DNA from: Streptomyces cavernae
GTDB lineage: Bacteria > Actinomycetota > Actinomycetes > Streptomycetales > Streptomycetaceae
Assembly (NCBI RefSeq): GCF_004023625.1
Contig: NZ_RPDJ01000008.1
Coordinates: forward strand, 295,442-359,441
Reading direction: 5' to 3'
Length of the DNA: 64,000 bases
Position numbers and translations under genes: made by a program. Every line of letters begins with the position of its first letter. Within the stretch, counting starts at the first letter, position 1. This document shows positions 26,499 through 37,072 of this stretch, piece after piece. Under the pieces are notes generated by a model that was not told where the DNA came from, ran no database searches, and worked only from the letters and a program-made list of their open reading frames with translations.

Positions 26499-26854
26499 AT
26501 GAAGTACTACCTGCTCAGCGTGATGCAGCCGGTGGGGGACCCACCCCCGCCCGAGTCCATGCGAGAGATCATGCACAACCTCGAAGTGTTCCACGCGGAG
26601 CTGCGCGAGGCCGGGGCCTGGGTCTTCGCGGACGGACTGCACGGCCCGGAGTCGGCCACCGTGCTGCGGGCGAAGGACGACGGCGAAGTACTGATCACCG
26701 ACGGCCCGTACACCGAGAGCAAGGAGTTCCTGGGCGGGATCGTCCTGATCAAGGCCCCGGACCTGGACGCGGCGCTCGACTGGGGCCGCAAGGCGACGCT
26801 GGCGACCACGCTGCCGATCGAGGTGCGCCCCTTCCAGCACGAGGCAGAGGACTG

Positions 26855-26855
<1 letters not shown>
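26499..26855 (+). CDS. YCII-domain protein
   Basis: A 118-residue small ferredoxin-fold protein: MKYYLLSVMQP at the start and the signature ITDGPYTESKEFLGGIVLIK. In actinobacteria such YCII proteins are nearly always encoded directly before a SigJ/DUF6596-type ECF sigma factor, as here: its TGA overlaps the next ATG (TGATG). They are thought to accompany that sigma factor, with no proven chemistry. An AAGAAGGA-type ribosome site lies before ATG 26499. Confidence 0.8.
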
Positions 26856-28458
<1,603 letters not shown>

Positions 28459-28482
<24 letters not shown>

Positions 28483-28715
28483 CCTCCAACGGCGGTCCCC
28501 GAAGGCCGCTGTGCCGGTCTCAACAGCGATCCCCGACGGCCGCTGCACCAGCTTCAACAGCGATCCCCGACGGCCGCAGCACCAGCCTGAAGGCCGGTCC
28601 CCTGACGGGCCGTTGCACTGGCCCCCAGCACCAATCTCCGAGGGGGCCGTTGCACCACTCTCAACAGCGGCCTCCCGACGACCGCTGTGCCGGTCTCAAC
28701 GGCGGCCTGCCGGTG
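28459..28715 (+). repeat. Degenerate 33-45 bp tandem repeat over the sigma-factor stop
   Basis: Units resemble CAACAGCGATCCCCGACGGC followed by CGCTGCACCAG. The last codons and TAG of the sigma gene (CGGCCGCAGCACTAGCCT) recur as CGGCCGCAGCACCAGCCT at about 28574, so the array seems to have grown from the gene end. I see no gene in 28483-28849. Confidence 0.65.
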
Positions 28716-28849
28716 ACGAGTTGATGTCATCATCGGGATGATTGATCTCCTCTATTGACCGGTACATACCAACACGCTTGAGTGTCCCCGCAGACCCCAC
28801 CCCCGGCCGCCCACGTCAACGGCGCGCCGCGCTGCTGAAGGGACACCTC

Positions 28850-30241
28850 ATGCGGATGAGTCGCTCCGTGCTCGCCACCGTCGTCGCCGCAGCGGCGGTG
28901 GGTACCTTCCTCGCCGTGCCCGCGCACTCCGCCGCGGTACCGGCCGAGGGCGTGTACTACGTGCAGAGCGCGACCACCGGGCTCAACGCCGCCGTCAACG
29001 GCACCGCGGTGGAACAGCACAACCCCAAGGGCAACGAGGACCGCCAGCAGTGGACCTTGCGGGCATCGGGGTCATCCCGCTCGAGCGAGGCGGAGGGGGC
29101 GTACGTCCTGGAGAGCACGGACGCGGCGGGCACCTGCCTGGGCCGGTCCGCGGGCCAGGCCCGGACCGTGGCCTGCACGAGTTCCGACGCGGCGTGGACC
29201 ATGACACCCGTCGGTTCGGACCGGTACACGCTGAAGGACCCCTCCGCGGCCTCGTACCTGACCGTGGGTGCCAAGGCGTCCGGTTCCAACTATCCCGCCC
29301 AACTCGCCCTGGGCGCCGCCGGATCCCTCGCCAACTGGTATCTGACCCCGGTGGCCTCGCCGACCGCCCCGATGCCCTCCCCGGCCGAACGAACCCTGGA
29401 CCAGGTCACGTTCCTCACCACGCACAACGCCTACGCCAACGGCGTCGACGGCGGATTCGCCCCGCCCTTCGTCAACCTGGTGCCCAACCAGACGCGTGGC
29501 ATCAACCAGCAACTCGCCGACGGAGTACGCGGGTTCATGCTGGACATCCATCAGACGTCCGACGGCGCGATCCTCTGTCACAACAGCTGCACCCTGGTGA
29601 GCAGGCCGGTCGCGCTCTGGGTGGACCTCCAGCGCATGGTGGACTTCCTCAAGCGGAACCCGGATCAGGTAGTCACCGTGTTTCTGGAGGACTACGTCGA
29701 CGCGGGTGTGCTGCGCAGTGAACTGGCGCGGGTGAGCGGGCTGTCGGACGTCCTGTACCGCCCCGACCAGACGGGTGTCCGCCAGAACGGCTGGCCCAGG
29801 ATGGCGGATCTGATCGCCGCCAACCGCCGACTGCTGATCTTCAGCGACCACAGCCGTGCCTCGGACCAGTCGGCGGGCCTGACCCGGGACTCCTTCGGGG
29901 TGATGTATCAGAAGGAGTGGACCGTGGAGAACTACTGGTCCATGGGCGGGGGCGTGGGCGACTCCAACTGGGCCTGCTACAGCCGCTGGTACGACGCGAA
30001 CACCAACATCCCGCTCACCCGCACCGAGCCCAACTTCCGTCCGCTGTTCGTCATGAACCACTTCCGGGACGTGGGGATCACCGGGACGGCCACCACGGAC
30101 AACACGAAACTCACCGACCGCGCCCAGCGCTTCTGCCAGCCGGCCGCCCGCAAGAAGCCCAACTTCCTCGCCGTGGACCACTACGACCGGGGAAACCCGG
30201 CCGCCGCGGTGAACACCCTGAACACCTACGTCTATCCGTAG
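28850..30241 (+). CDS. Secreted PI-PLC-like phosphodiesterase with ricin-type lectin-like domain
   Basis: A 463-residue exported protein. ATG 28850 follows AAGGGA; the first ~32 residues are a Sec signal (SVLATVVAAAAVGTFLAVPA). Residues about 36-170 resemble a beta-trefoil carbohydrate-binding domain (YYVQSATTGLNAAVNG, QQWTLRA). Residues about 180-460 match the phosphatidylinositol-specific phospholipase C X barrel: FLTTHNAYAN (His), GVRGFMLDIHQTSDGAILCH (second His) and FLEDYV. Bacterial members cleave phosphatidylinositol or related lipids, metal-independent. The trefoil would target it to a glycan or membrane surface (inference). Confidence 0.8.
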   Translation: MRMSRSVLATVVAAAAVGTFLAVPAHSAAVPAEGVYYVQSATTGLNAAVNGTAVEQHNPKGNEDRQQWTLRASGSSRSSEAEGAYVLESTDAAGTCLGRSAGQARTVACTSSDAAWTMTPVGSDRYTLKDPSAASYLTVGAKASGSNYPAQLALGAAGSLANWYLTPVASPTAPMPSPAERTLDQVTFLTTHNAYANGVDGGFAPPFVNLVPNQTRGINQQLADGVRGFMLDIHQTSDGAILCHNSCTLVSRPVALWVDLQRMVDFLKRNPDQVVTVFLEDYVDAGVLRSELARVSGLSDVLYRPDQTGVRQNGWPRMADLIAANRRLLIFSDHSRASDQSAGLTRDSFGVMYQKEWTVENYWSMGGGVGDSNWACYSRWYDANTNIPLTRTEPNFRPLFVMNHFRDVGITGTATTDNTKLTDRAQRFCQPAARKKPNFLAVDHYDRGNPAAAVNTLNTYVYP

Positions 30242-30269
30242 GGTCACGAGGCAGTGTCCTGAGACAGCG

Positions 30270-30785
30270 TCAGGAGGCCGTGCTCCGCAGCAGCCCCCGT
30301 ACATAGGCGGCCTGGCCGACGTGCTGGAGGTCGTCGGCGAGGACACTGACCAGCCGTACGCCCAGGGTCACGGGCGGCTCCCAGCGTTCGTCCACGACGC
30401 GTTCGAGGTCCTTCGCGGTCAGCCCGCGCAGGAAGACGAGGGTCTGTTCGTGCACGGCGTCGTAGTACCCGAGGAGCGGCTCCCCGGAGTCCACACGCAC
30501 CTTGGCGACCTTCGCGGAGCTGTGCCCGTAACCCGTGTCCCGCCGGGACAGGCCCAGCCCGAAGCGCTTCTCCCAGCCGTCGGCGAGCCAGACCTGCTCC
30601 TGTCCGGAGGCGTCGGCCACATGGTCGTCCTGGATCCGGGTGAGGTGCCAGACGAGCCAGGCGACGGAGTTGGTGTCGGGGGCGGGGCGGGCGGCGAGCT
30701 CGTCCGCGGTCAGACCGTCGACGACCGCGTGGACCTCTTCCTGGATGCGGCCGAACGCGTCGGTGAGGATGTCCTTTGCGTGCAT
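30270..30785 (-). CDS. DinB-family (mycothiol-dependent) metal protein
   Basis: A 171-residue four-helix protein of the DinB/DUF664 group, many of which are mycothiol-dependent thiol transferases in actinobacteria. Putative metal His residues are in LVWHLTRIQDDHVAD and DDLQHVGQAAYV. ATG 30785 gives the usual MHAKDIL start; the longer ATG at 30803 is also possible because GGAGG lies only one base before 30785. The substrate is unknown. Confidence 0.75.
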   Translation of the reverse strand: MHAKDILTDAFGRIQEEVHAVVDGLTADELAARPAPDTNSVAWLVWHLTRIQDDHVADASGQEQVWLADGWEKRFGLGLSRRDTGYGHSSAKVAKVRVDSGEPLLGYYDAVHEQTLVFLRGLTAKDLERVVDERWEPPVTLGVRLVSVLADDLQHVGQAAYVRGLLRSTAS

Positions 30786-30894
30786 GCCTCCACCATCGCG
30801 CATCGAGGACCGGAACGCTCGGGGGCCAACCGCAGCGGGGCCGACCGCAGCGGGGCCAATCGCACGGGGGCCGACCGCACCGGGGCCGGGAGGG

Positions 30895-31797
30895 TCATGC
30901 CTGCGGGGCGGAGAGGAGCGCCATCAGCGCCCGCGCCGCCGGGCTCGTGGCGTCCGGGTGCGGCAGCATCGCCACCGTCTCGTACTCCGCGCCGCCCTCG
31001 AGCGGCCGCGCGGTCAGCCCCGCGGCCTGGCGCTTGTGCGCGAAGTGCGCGGGCATCACGGCGATACCCAGGCCCTCGTGCACCAGCTCCAGCAGGGTGT
31101 GCACATCGCTCACCTCGAGCGAGACCGTGCGGCGCACACCCGCCGCCGCGAAGACCGCGTCCGTGGTGCGGCGCGGACCCCAGTCCGGGTGGAAGTCGAC
31201 GAAGGCCTCCCTGTCGAGGTCGGCCGGCTTCAGACGGGCGACCCCGGCGTTCCGGACGGCGAGCGGATGACCCGGATGGCAGAGCACCGTCATCGACTCA
31301 CGGGCCAGCGGGACCGTCCGCATCTGCTGCATCAGCTCCGTGTTGCTCCCGGTGGCGACCCCGAACGCCAGATCGAGCCGTCCCGCCGCCAGATCCTCGG
31401 CGAGCGAGGCCGAACCCGCCTGCCGCAGCCGGATCTCCACCTCGGGATGACCGCGCCTGAACCCCGCCAGCAGCCGCGCCACGTCGACGCCGGCAATGCA
31501 CTGCTCCGTCCCCAGCGCGAGCGTGCCGCGCAGCACGCCCTGCACGGCGGCCACCGCCTCCTGCGCCGCCCGCACCTGGGCCAGCACCCGCTCGGCCTCA
31601 CCGAGCAGCGCCCGCCCCGCCTCGGTCAGCGTGACCCGGCGCGTCGTACGGACGAACAGCGGGGCCTGCAGCTCCCGTTCCAGCGCCCGGACGGAGGCCG
31701 AAAGGCCGGACTGGGAGACCATCAGCCGTTCCGCGGCCCGCGTGAAGTGCTGGTCCTGGGCGACGGCGACGAAGTGCTCGAGATGGCGCAGTTCCAC
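30895..31797 (-). CDS. LysR-family transcriptional regulator
   Basis: A 300-residue LTTR. The N-terminal helix-turn-helix is typical (MELRHLEHFVAVAQDQHFTR, then AAERLMVSQSGLSASVRALE), followed by the linker helix and a periplasmic-binding-like effector domain (from about 90; PLARESMTVLCHPGHPLA, VHEGLGIAVMPAHFA). GTG 31797 begins two bases from a dyad operator. It is divergent from an aldo-keto reductase gene, the standard LTTR arrangement, so it likely regulates that gene and itself. Confidence 0.85.
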   Translation of the reverse strand: MELRHLEHFVAVAQDQHFTRAAERLMVSQSGLSASVRALERELQAPLFVRTTRRVTLTEAGRALLGEAERVLAQVRAAQEAVAAVQGVLRGTLALGTEQCIAGVDVARLLAGFRRGHPEVEIRLRQAGSASLAEDLAAGRLDLAFGVATGSNTELMQQMRTVPLARESMTVLCHPGHPLAVRNAGVARLKPADLDREAFVDFHPDWGPRRTTDAVFAAAGVRRTVSLEVSDVHTLLELVHEGLGIAVMPAHFAHKRQAAGLTARPLEGGAEYETVAMLPHPDATSPAARALMALLSAPQA

Positions 31798-31798
31798 G

Positions 31799-31821
31799 AT
31801 TCAGAAGCGTAACCGCTGAAT
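31799..31821. promoter_or_regulatory. LysR-type operator ATTCAG-N11-CTGAAT
   Basis: Perfect six-base arms with an 11-base spacer, the T-N11-A geometry of LTTR sites. It abuts the LysR start and lies 86 bases before the divergent reductase gene. Confidence 0.6.
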
Positions 31822-31906
31822 CCCATCCGATTCTCCTGTTGGACTGCTGCCCACCGCACGCGCGAGAGTGGGGTGACACGTCGGAACAGTCATCCTGGAG
31901 TGCACG

Positions 31907-32896
31907 TTGTACACAGCCGATCCCGGCCGATACGAGTCCATGCCCTACCGGCGTACCGGGCGCAGCGGTCTCAAGCTGCCCGCGCTGTCGCTGGGCCTGT
32001 GGCACAACTTCGGGCCCGACCGGCCGGTCGACCTGCAGCGGCGGATCCTGCGCCGTGCCTTCGACCTGGGCGTCACCCACTTCGACCTGGCCAACAACTA
32101 CGGTCCGCCGCCCGGCGCCGCCGAGTCGGCCTTCGGTGACGCACTCAAGGCCGACTTCGCCCCCTACCGGGACGAGCTGGTCATCTCCACCAAGGCCGGC
32201 TATCTGATGTGGCCCGGCCCCTACGGCGAGTGGGGTTCGCGCAAGTACCTGCTCTCCTCGCTGGACCGGAGCCTGAGCCGGATGGGTCTCGACTACGTCG
32301 ACATCTTCTACTCGCACCGCCCCGACCCCGAGACGCCCCTGGAGGAGACCATGGGCGCCCTGCACTCCGCGGTGGTCCAGGGCAAGGCGCTCTACGTCGG
32401 CGTCTCCAACTACTCCCCGGAGCAGACCCGCGAGGCGGCCCGCATCCTGGGCGAGCTGGGCACCCCCCTGCTGATCCACCAGCCGCGCTACTCGATGCTC
32501 GACCGCCGCCCCGAGGAGGGCCTCCTCGACGTCCTGGACGAGCTGCAGGTCGGCTCCATCGTCTTCTCGCCGCTGGAGCAGGGCCTGCTCACCGGCCGCT
32601 ACCTCGACGGCATCCCGGCCGGCTCCCGGGCGGCGGGCGCGAGCCCCTTCCTCAGCGCCGACCAGGTGACCGAGGACCTGGTGCGACGGCTGCGGGCCCT
32701 CGACGACGTGGCCAAGTCCCGCGGGCAGACGCTGGCGCAGCTGGCCCTCGCCTGGGTGCTGCGCGGCGGCCGCGTGACCTCGGCCCTCATCGGCGCGAGC
32801 AGCCCCGAGCAGGTGGAGGACTGCGTGGCCGCGGCCCGCACGCTGGAGTTCTCCGAGGAGGAGCTGACCCGGATCGACGAGATCATCGGAGGCTGA
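31907..32896 (+). CDS. Aldo-keto reductase (YghZ / L-glyceraldehyde-3-phosphate reductase type)
   Basis: A 329-residue TIM-barrel NADPH oxidoreductase. The tetrad is visible: Asp and Tyr in THFDLANNYGPPPG, Lys in STKAGYLMWPGPYG, His in FYSHRPDPETPLEET. GYLMWPGPYGEWGSRKYLLS is a signature of YghZ, which reduces L-glyceraldehyde 3-phosphate and methylglyoxal. The C-terminal NADPH contact region (SALIGASSPEQVEDCV) is complete. TTG 31907 is chosen because GGAG sits six bases upstream; ATG 31940 is an alternative. Confidence 0.8.
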   Translation: MYTADPGRYESMPYRRTGRSGLKLPALSLGLWHNFGPDRPVDLQRRILRRAFDLGVTHFDLANNYGPPPGAAESAFGDALKADFAPYRDELVISTKAGYLMWPGPYGEWGSRKYLLSSLDRSLSRMGLDYVDIFYSHRPDPETPLEETMGALHSAVVQGKALYVGVSNYSPEQTREAARILGELGTPLLIHQPRYSMLDRRPEEGLLDVLDELQVGSIVFSPLEQGLLTGRYLDGIPAGSRAAGASPFLSADQVTEDLVRRLRALDDVAKSRGQTLAQLALAWVLRGGRVTSALIGASSPEQVEDCVAAARTLEFSEEELTRIDEIIGG

Positions 32897-32922
32897 GCGC
32901 CTAGCCCGCGATGAGTTTCCCC

Positions 32923-32961
32923 GCCTTCGGTGGTCTGTACTGGTGGCAGACCACCGAAGGC
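32923..32961 (+). terminator. 15-bp perfect hairpin after the reductase gene
   Basis: Arms GCCTTCGGTGGTCTG (32923-32937) and CAGACCACCGAAGGC (32947-32961) pair perfectly around a nine-base loop, 27 bases past the stop at 32896. Confidence 0.65.
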
Positions 32962-33024
32962 CTGGTGGCGGACCACCGAAGGCCTGGTGGCGGACCGCCG
33001 CAGGCCCGGTGGCAGACCACCGGA
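32940..33024 (+). repeat. 22-23 bp tandem copies of the hairpin arm
   Basis: The right arm of the hairpin is repeated: CTGGTGGCRGACCACCGAAGG recurs about four times to 33024 with drift (ACCGCCGCAGGCC, ACCACCGGAGAG). The array ends just before the ribosome site of the next gene. Confidence 0.65.
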
Positions 33025-33038
33025 GAGCGGAGGACACC

Positions 33039-33314
33039 ATGAGCTCGGCCCTGGACGAGGAGTTCACCGCGGTACTGCGGAAGAGCCCGGCCGCCGGTGG
33101 CTGGACCTATCTGGTCTGGCCCGATTCCGTCGAGTTCTTCGGGACCCGCGGCCTGGTCAAGGTGCGCGGCACCATCGACGGGCATCCCTTCCGCAGTTCC
33201 TTCATGGCGCTGGGCGACGGCCGGCACATGCTGCCCGTGAAGGCGGAGGTGCGCCGCGCCATCGGCAAGGAGGAGGGCGACTCGGTGACCGTGCACCTGG
33301 AGGAACGGGTCTGA
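33039..33314 (+). CDS. DUF1905-domain protein
   Basis: A 91-residue small beta-rich protein: FTAVLRKSPAAGGWTYLVWP, VKVRGTIDGHPFRSSFMALG, and the ending AIGKEEGDSVTVHLEERV are characteristic of DUF1905. Its function is unknown; related domains are attached to bacteriocin-protection (YdeI-like) proteins. ATG 33039 has GGAGG six bases upstream. Confidence 0.8.
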   Translation: MSSALDEEFTAVLRKSPAAGGWTYLVWPDSVEFFGTRGLVKVRGTIDGHPFRSSFMALGDGRHMLPVKAEVRRAIGKEEGDSVTVHLEERV

Positions 33315-33352
33315 CCCGCCCGTGACCTGTGGCCCGTCCGACCCGGAGGTGC

Positions 33353-33721
33353 CTAGGAGGGCACCCGGTCCAGGAAGCCCAGTACGCTCCGGATCCGCCC
33401 GTCCTCGGCCAGGGTGATCACATCGAAGCCCGCGGCCGGAGCCGAGCCGTCCGGAGCCACGAGTTCCCAGCCGAAGCGGGCGGTCTCGTGGTGCCCGTCG
33501 ACCTCGCCCAGCGGGCGGAAGACGAAACCGGGGAACTGCTCGTGCGCGGCGGTGATCACGGCCGCCACCGCGTCGTGTCCGGTGACGTCGGCGAGCGGGT
33601 CGGTGTAACCGCCGTCCGCCGTCCACGCGTCGGCGACCGCCTTGGCCACGGCCTCCGCCGAGGTGGCGTTCCAGGCCTCGAAGTAGCGGGCGACAGCGGT
33701 CTCGTAACGGTTGGTGGACAT
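33353..33721 (-). CDS. SnoaL-like / NTF2-fold protein
   Basis: A 122-residue NTF2-like protein beginning MSTNRYETAVARYFEAWNAT, with conserved WTADGGYTDPLADVTGHDAV and HHETARFGWELVAPDG. Members are cyclases, isomerases or stress-related ligand binders; no specific chemistry can be assigned. ATG 33721 is preceded by GGAGG at about ten bases. Confidence 0.75.
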   Translation of the reverse strand: MSTNRYETAVARYFEAWNATSAEAVAKAVADAWTADGGYTDPLADVTGHDAVAAVITAAHEQFPGFVFRPLGEVDGHHETARFGWELVAPDGSAPAAGFDVITLAEDGRIRSVLGFLDRVPS

Positions 33722-33835
33722 GGTCGATCAGCCTCCGTCAAGGTGGTGGTCGCGGTTCGGGGTCCGGCTCCCTAAGCGGTGCCGCCGCCCCGGAGCCGGT
33801 GACTACGACGATGCCCGGCCGGGCCCGGCGGGTCG

Positions 33836-33887
33836 ATTACCCGGCGGGTAATGGCGGGCACCTGCCCGACGCGTAATGGCGGGCACC
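33836..33887. repeat. Short inverted and direct repeats upstream of SnoaL-like gene
   Basis: ATTACCC-GGC-GGGTAAT (33836-33852) is a perfect dyad, and GTAATGGCGGGCACC occurs at 33848-33862 and again at 33873-33887. They could be operator sites for the SnoaL-like gene (minus strand) or the gene at 34173. Otherwise 33722-34172 has no recognised gene. Confidence 0.4.
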
Positions 33888-34002
33888 GCGCATCGGGCGG
33901 CGCACCCCTGGGCACGCTCCCCGGGGAACGCAAACCGGCGCCCCGAAGGATTTCGGCCAGTTGAACATGTGAATATGCCAAGAGACTGGCTAGAAAGGCA
34001 TG

Positions 34003-34030
34003 GTGACAGTGCGTCAGGAGTTGCGATACT
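34003..34030 (+). promoter_or_regulatory. Candidate vegetative promoter
   Basis: GTGACA (34003-34008), 16-base spacer, GATACT (34025-34030): a good match to the principal-sigma consensus. It would give a leader of about 135 bases before the gene at 34173. Confidence 0.45.
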
Positions 34031-34172
34031 CATGGTGAGGAAACTTGAACGGCGAACGTCGGACGACGACTGAAAAGCTTCCACGGCTCCCACCGTCGCC
34101 CGCGCGTGCGCAAACCCAGCCGCAAAGAGAGTGAGGCCCGGCGGGCTGCGAACAACGCAACGGGGGCGGATC

Positions 34173-34583
34173 GTGCACGACGAATTCCTGTGCCATGTCA
34201 CCGCGTACGGAATGTGTGGAGGTCAGCGTGTCGGAGTGCCCTTAGGTACCTACCGCGCGCCAACCCTGGCGCTGGCCATGTGGTGGCTGCGGGACCGTGC
34301 CTCGTGGATCGCGGAGCGCCTCGACCCACAGCCTGAGGACCCCACCTTTCCCCCGCGTTCCATCGCGCCCGTGCCGGACAACGTACCTGACGTCCCCGGC
34401 ATGCTGCGTGCCTGGTGCGGTGATCCCGCGCAACAGGAGCTGGTGGCCGACGAGTTGGCCGCCGGGCGGCTCATACGCATCGCCGCCAGCGACGACACCA
34501 CCGAGTACGAGTTCCTCGCGGAATCGGTCGACGCGCTGCGGATGCAGCGGACCGCCTCGGCCCTGGCCACGCCCGCCGCCTGA
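34173..34583 (+). CDS. Conserved actinobacterial hypothetical protein (136 aa)
   Basis: A 136-residue soluble protein: the start reads HDEFLCHVTAYGMCGGQRVG, then a Trp-rich stretch (LAMWWLRDRASWIAERLD), then an acidic C-terminus (SDDTTEYEFLAESVDALRMQ). No motif I can assign. GTG 34173 follows GGGGGCGG. It stands alone before the FHA-ABC gene. Confidence 0.6.
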   Translation: MHDEFLCHVTAYGMCGGQRVGVPLGTYRAPTLALAMWWLRDRASWIAERLDPQPEDPTFPPRSIAPVPDNVPDVPGMLRAWCGDPAQQELVADELAAGRLIRIAASDDTTEYEFLAESVDALRMQRTASALATPAA

Positions 34584-34672
34584 CCGGCCCCCGGCCGGCC
34601 GGGCCCGACCCGGATCCCGTCCGAGCGGAACCCGGAGCGAAGCCTGGCCGGGCGCCCATCTGGGCAAATAGT

Positions 34673-34684
34673 TAGAATTCGGGC
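34673..34684 (+). promoter_or_regulatory. Leaderless -10 element for FHA-ABC operon
   Basis: TAGAAT at 34673-34678 is followed six bases later by the ATG at 34685, so transcription should start at the first base of the gene. No clear -35 is visible. Confidence 0.4.
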
Positions 34685-37060
34685 ATGGGAGAGCGATCCT
34701 TCGCGCCCTCGGCGCCCGAGCTCGTCCTGCAGACCGCTACGGGCTCCACCGTCATGAGCCCGGAGCGGGACTACCGCGTCGGACGCGACCCGATGAGCGA
34801 CATCGTCATCGACGACGTCCGGGTCTCCTGGCACCACGCCGTCCTGCGGACCGAGGCGGGCCAGTGGCGGATCGAGGACGCGGGCAGCACCAACGGCACC
34901 TACGCCGACGGCCGTCGTGTCCACGCCCGGACCGTCGGGCCCGGCTGCGAGATTCGCTTCGGCAACCCCGCGGACGGGCCGCGCGCCCTGCTCATCGGCA
35001 GTCCGCCACCGGATCCGGGGCCCCCGCCACCCGCCCCGGAGCGCCCGTCCGTCGTCGCCGCACCCGCCTCGACCGGCACTTTCCGGCAACCCACCACCGT
35101 ACGGCCACTGCCCTCGCGTACCGTCCGGATCGGCCGCTCCGCCGACAACGACCTGGTCATCGACGACCTGGTGGTCTCACGCCGGCACGCGGAGCTGCGC
35201 GCGCTGCCCGACGGCGGCTACGAGATCGTCGACGTCGGCAGCCACAACGGCACGTTCCTCAACGGCAGCCCCGTGGAACACGCCCCGATCGCTCCCGGGG
35301 ACATCGTCGGCATCGGGCACTCGGCGTTCTGCCTGGTCGGCGACGAGTTGCAGGAGTACGTCGACACCGGTGAGATCTCGCTCGACGTGCGGGACCTGAC
35401 CGTGCAGGCCGACCGGGGCCGCAAGATCCTGCTCGACGGTGTCTCGTTCCCGGTCGGCGCGAAATGCCTGCTCGCGGTGGTGGGACCGAGCGGTGCGGGC
35501 AAGTCCACCCTGCTCGGCGCCCTCACCGGCCAGCGACCCGCCGACCACGGCACGGTCCTCTACGACGGACGCGACCTCTACCGCGACTACGCGGAGCTGC
35601 GCCAGCGCATCGGACTCGTCCCGCAGGACGACATCCTGCACACCCAGCTGACCGTCCGCCGCGCCCTGAGATACGCCGCGGAACTGCGCTTCCCCCAGGA
35701 CGTGGCCAGGGTGGAACGCCGGTCGCGGGTCGAGGAGGTCATCGCCGAGCTCGGGCTGGAGCAGCGCGCCGGGCAGCCCATCCACTCCCTCTCAGGCGGA
35801 CAGCGAAAACGCGTCAGTGTGGCCCTCGAACTGCTCACCAAACCGTCGCTGCTCTTCCTCGACGAGCCGACCTCCGGCCTTGACCCCGGCATGGACCGAT
35901 CGGTTATGCACATGCTCCGCGGGCTCGCCGACGACGGCCGTACGGTGATCGTCGTCACCCACAGCGTGCTGAGCCTCGACGTGTGCGACCGCCTCCTGGT
36001 GCTCGCGCCGGGCGGCAGGACCGCCTATTACGGACCGCCCGACGACACCCTCGCCTTCTTCGGCTTCCGGCAGTGGCCGGAGGCGTTCGAGGCCTTCGAG
36101 CGCGACCGTGACCGGGACTGGGCGGGGGAGTACCGCGACTCGCCGTTCCACCGGCACTACGTCACCGGTTCCGCCGCCCCGGACCTGCCGACGCCGGCCG
36201 ACGCCCCCGATGCCTCCGCCGCTGCCGTCGGGCCGCCGCCGAAGGCCCAGAGCTGGGGCGCCCAGCTCGGCACGCTCGTACGGCGGTACGCTGCGGCGCT
36301 CTCCGCCGACCGGACCTTCCTGGTCATCATGGTGGCGCTGCCGTTCGTCATGGGGGCGATGGCGCGGGCACTCGCCGGCAGCCGGCTGACCCAGGAGACC
36401 GCGATGAACGCGCTGCTCATCCTGTGTGTCGGCGGCGTGCTCACCGGGGCGGCCAACGCCGTGCGCGAACTGGTCAAGGAACGGGTGATCCACCAGCGGG
36501 AGCGCGCGGTCGGACTGTCCAGATCCGCGTACGTGATGTCCAAGGTCGTCGTCCTCGGCACCATCACCGTGGCGCAGGCCGTCGTACTGACCCTGGTGGC
36601 CCTGCTGGGCGTCGACCTGAACGCCCCCGGCGGCGAAGGGGTGTTGCTGCCACCGCTGTTGGAGATCACCGTCGCGGTCGCGCTGCTGGCCTTCACCGCG
36701 ATGATGCTCGGCCTCCTCGTCTCGGCGCTGGTCCGCAAGGAGGAGGTCACCATGCCGCTGCTGGTGCTGCTCGCCATCGTCCAAGTGGTGTTCTGCGGCG
36801 CTCTGCTCAACCTCGACGGGGTGCCCGGCATCGCACAGCTGTCGTGGCTGGTGCCGTCGCGGTGGGCCCTGGGCGCGATGGCGAGCACGATCGGGCTCGC
36901 CCGGATCGTGCCCGGCGACCTCACCGACGACGCGCTGTTCAGGCACTCGACGGGGGTGTGGCTGCTCGACATCGGCATGCTCGTCGTCCTGTCCGCCGTC
37001 TTCGGATACGTGGTCTCGCGGCTGCTGCGGCGGCACGAGCCCGTGGTCATGCGGAAGTAG
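34685..37060 (+). CDS. FHA-domain ABC transporter (Rv1747-like)
   Basis: A 791-residue half-transporter with two phosphothreonine-binding FHA domains (about 25-105, RVGRDPMSDIVIDD and DAGSTNGTY; and about 140-215, RIGRSADNDLVIDD and DVGSHNGTF), an ABC ATPase (Walker A GPSGAGKST, LVPQDD Q-loop, signature LSGGQRKRVS, Walker B LLFLDEPTSGLDPG) and a six-helix ABC-2 permease (about 535-785). This is the Rv1747 architecture, in which Ser/Thr kinase phosphorylation controls export of a cell-envelope component. The kinase gene two positions downstream fits. It is first in a tight operon. Confidence 0.9.
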   Translation: MGERSFAPSAPELVLQTATGSTVMSPERDYRVGRDPMSDIVIDDVRVSWHHAVLRTEAGQWRIEDAGSTNGTYADGRRVHARTVGPGCEIRFGNPADGPRALLIGSPPPDPGPPPPAPERPSVVAAPASTGTFRQPTTVRPLPSRTVRIGRSADNDLVIDDLVVSRRHAELRALPDGGYEIVDVGSHNGTFLNGSPVEHAPIAPGDIVGIGHSAFCLVGDELQEYVDTGEISLDVRDLTVQADRGRKILLDGVSFPVGAKCLLAVVGPSGAGKSTLLGALTGQRPADHGTVLYDGRDLYRDYAELRQRIGLVPQDDILHTQLTVRRALRYAAELRFPQDVARVERRSRVEEVIAELGLEQRAGQPIHSLSGGQRKRVSVALELLTKPSLLFLDEPTSGLDPGMDRSVMHMLRGLADDGRTVIVVTHSVLSLDVCDRLLVLAPGGRTAYYGPPDDTLAFFGFRQWPEAFEAFERDRDRDWAGEYRDSPFHRHYVTGSAAPDLPTPADAPDASAAAVGPPPKAQSWGAQLGTLVRRYAAALSADRTFLVIMVALPFVMGAMARALAGSRLTQETAMNALLILCVGGVLTGAANAVRELVKERVIHQRERAVGLSRSAYVMSKVVVLGTITVAQAVVLTLVALLGVDLNAPGGEGVLLPPLLEITVAVALLAFTAMMLGLLVSALVRKEEVTMPLLVLLAIVQVVFCGALLNLDGVPGIAQLSWLVPSRWALGAMASTIGLARIVPGDLTDDALFRHSTGVWLLDIGMLVVLSAVFGYVVSRLLRRHEPVVMRK

Positions 37061-37072
37061 GAAGTAGGTGAC

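Noticed and set aside
34032..34073. 13-codon ORF after the 34003 promoter
   Set aside because: The ATG follows the predicted start by only a few bases and the peptide shows no leader-like pattern, so there is nothing to support it.
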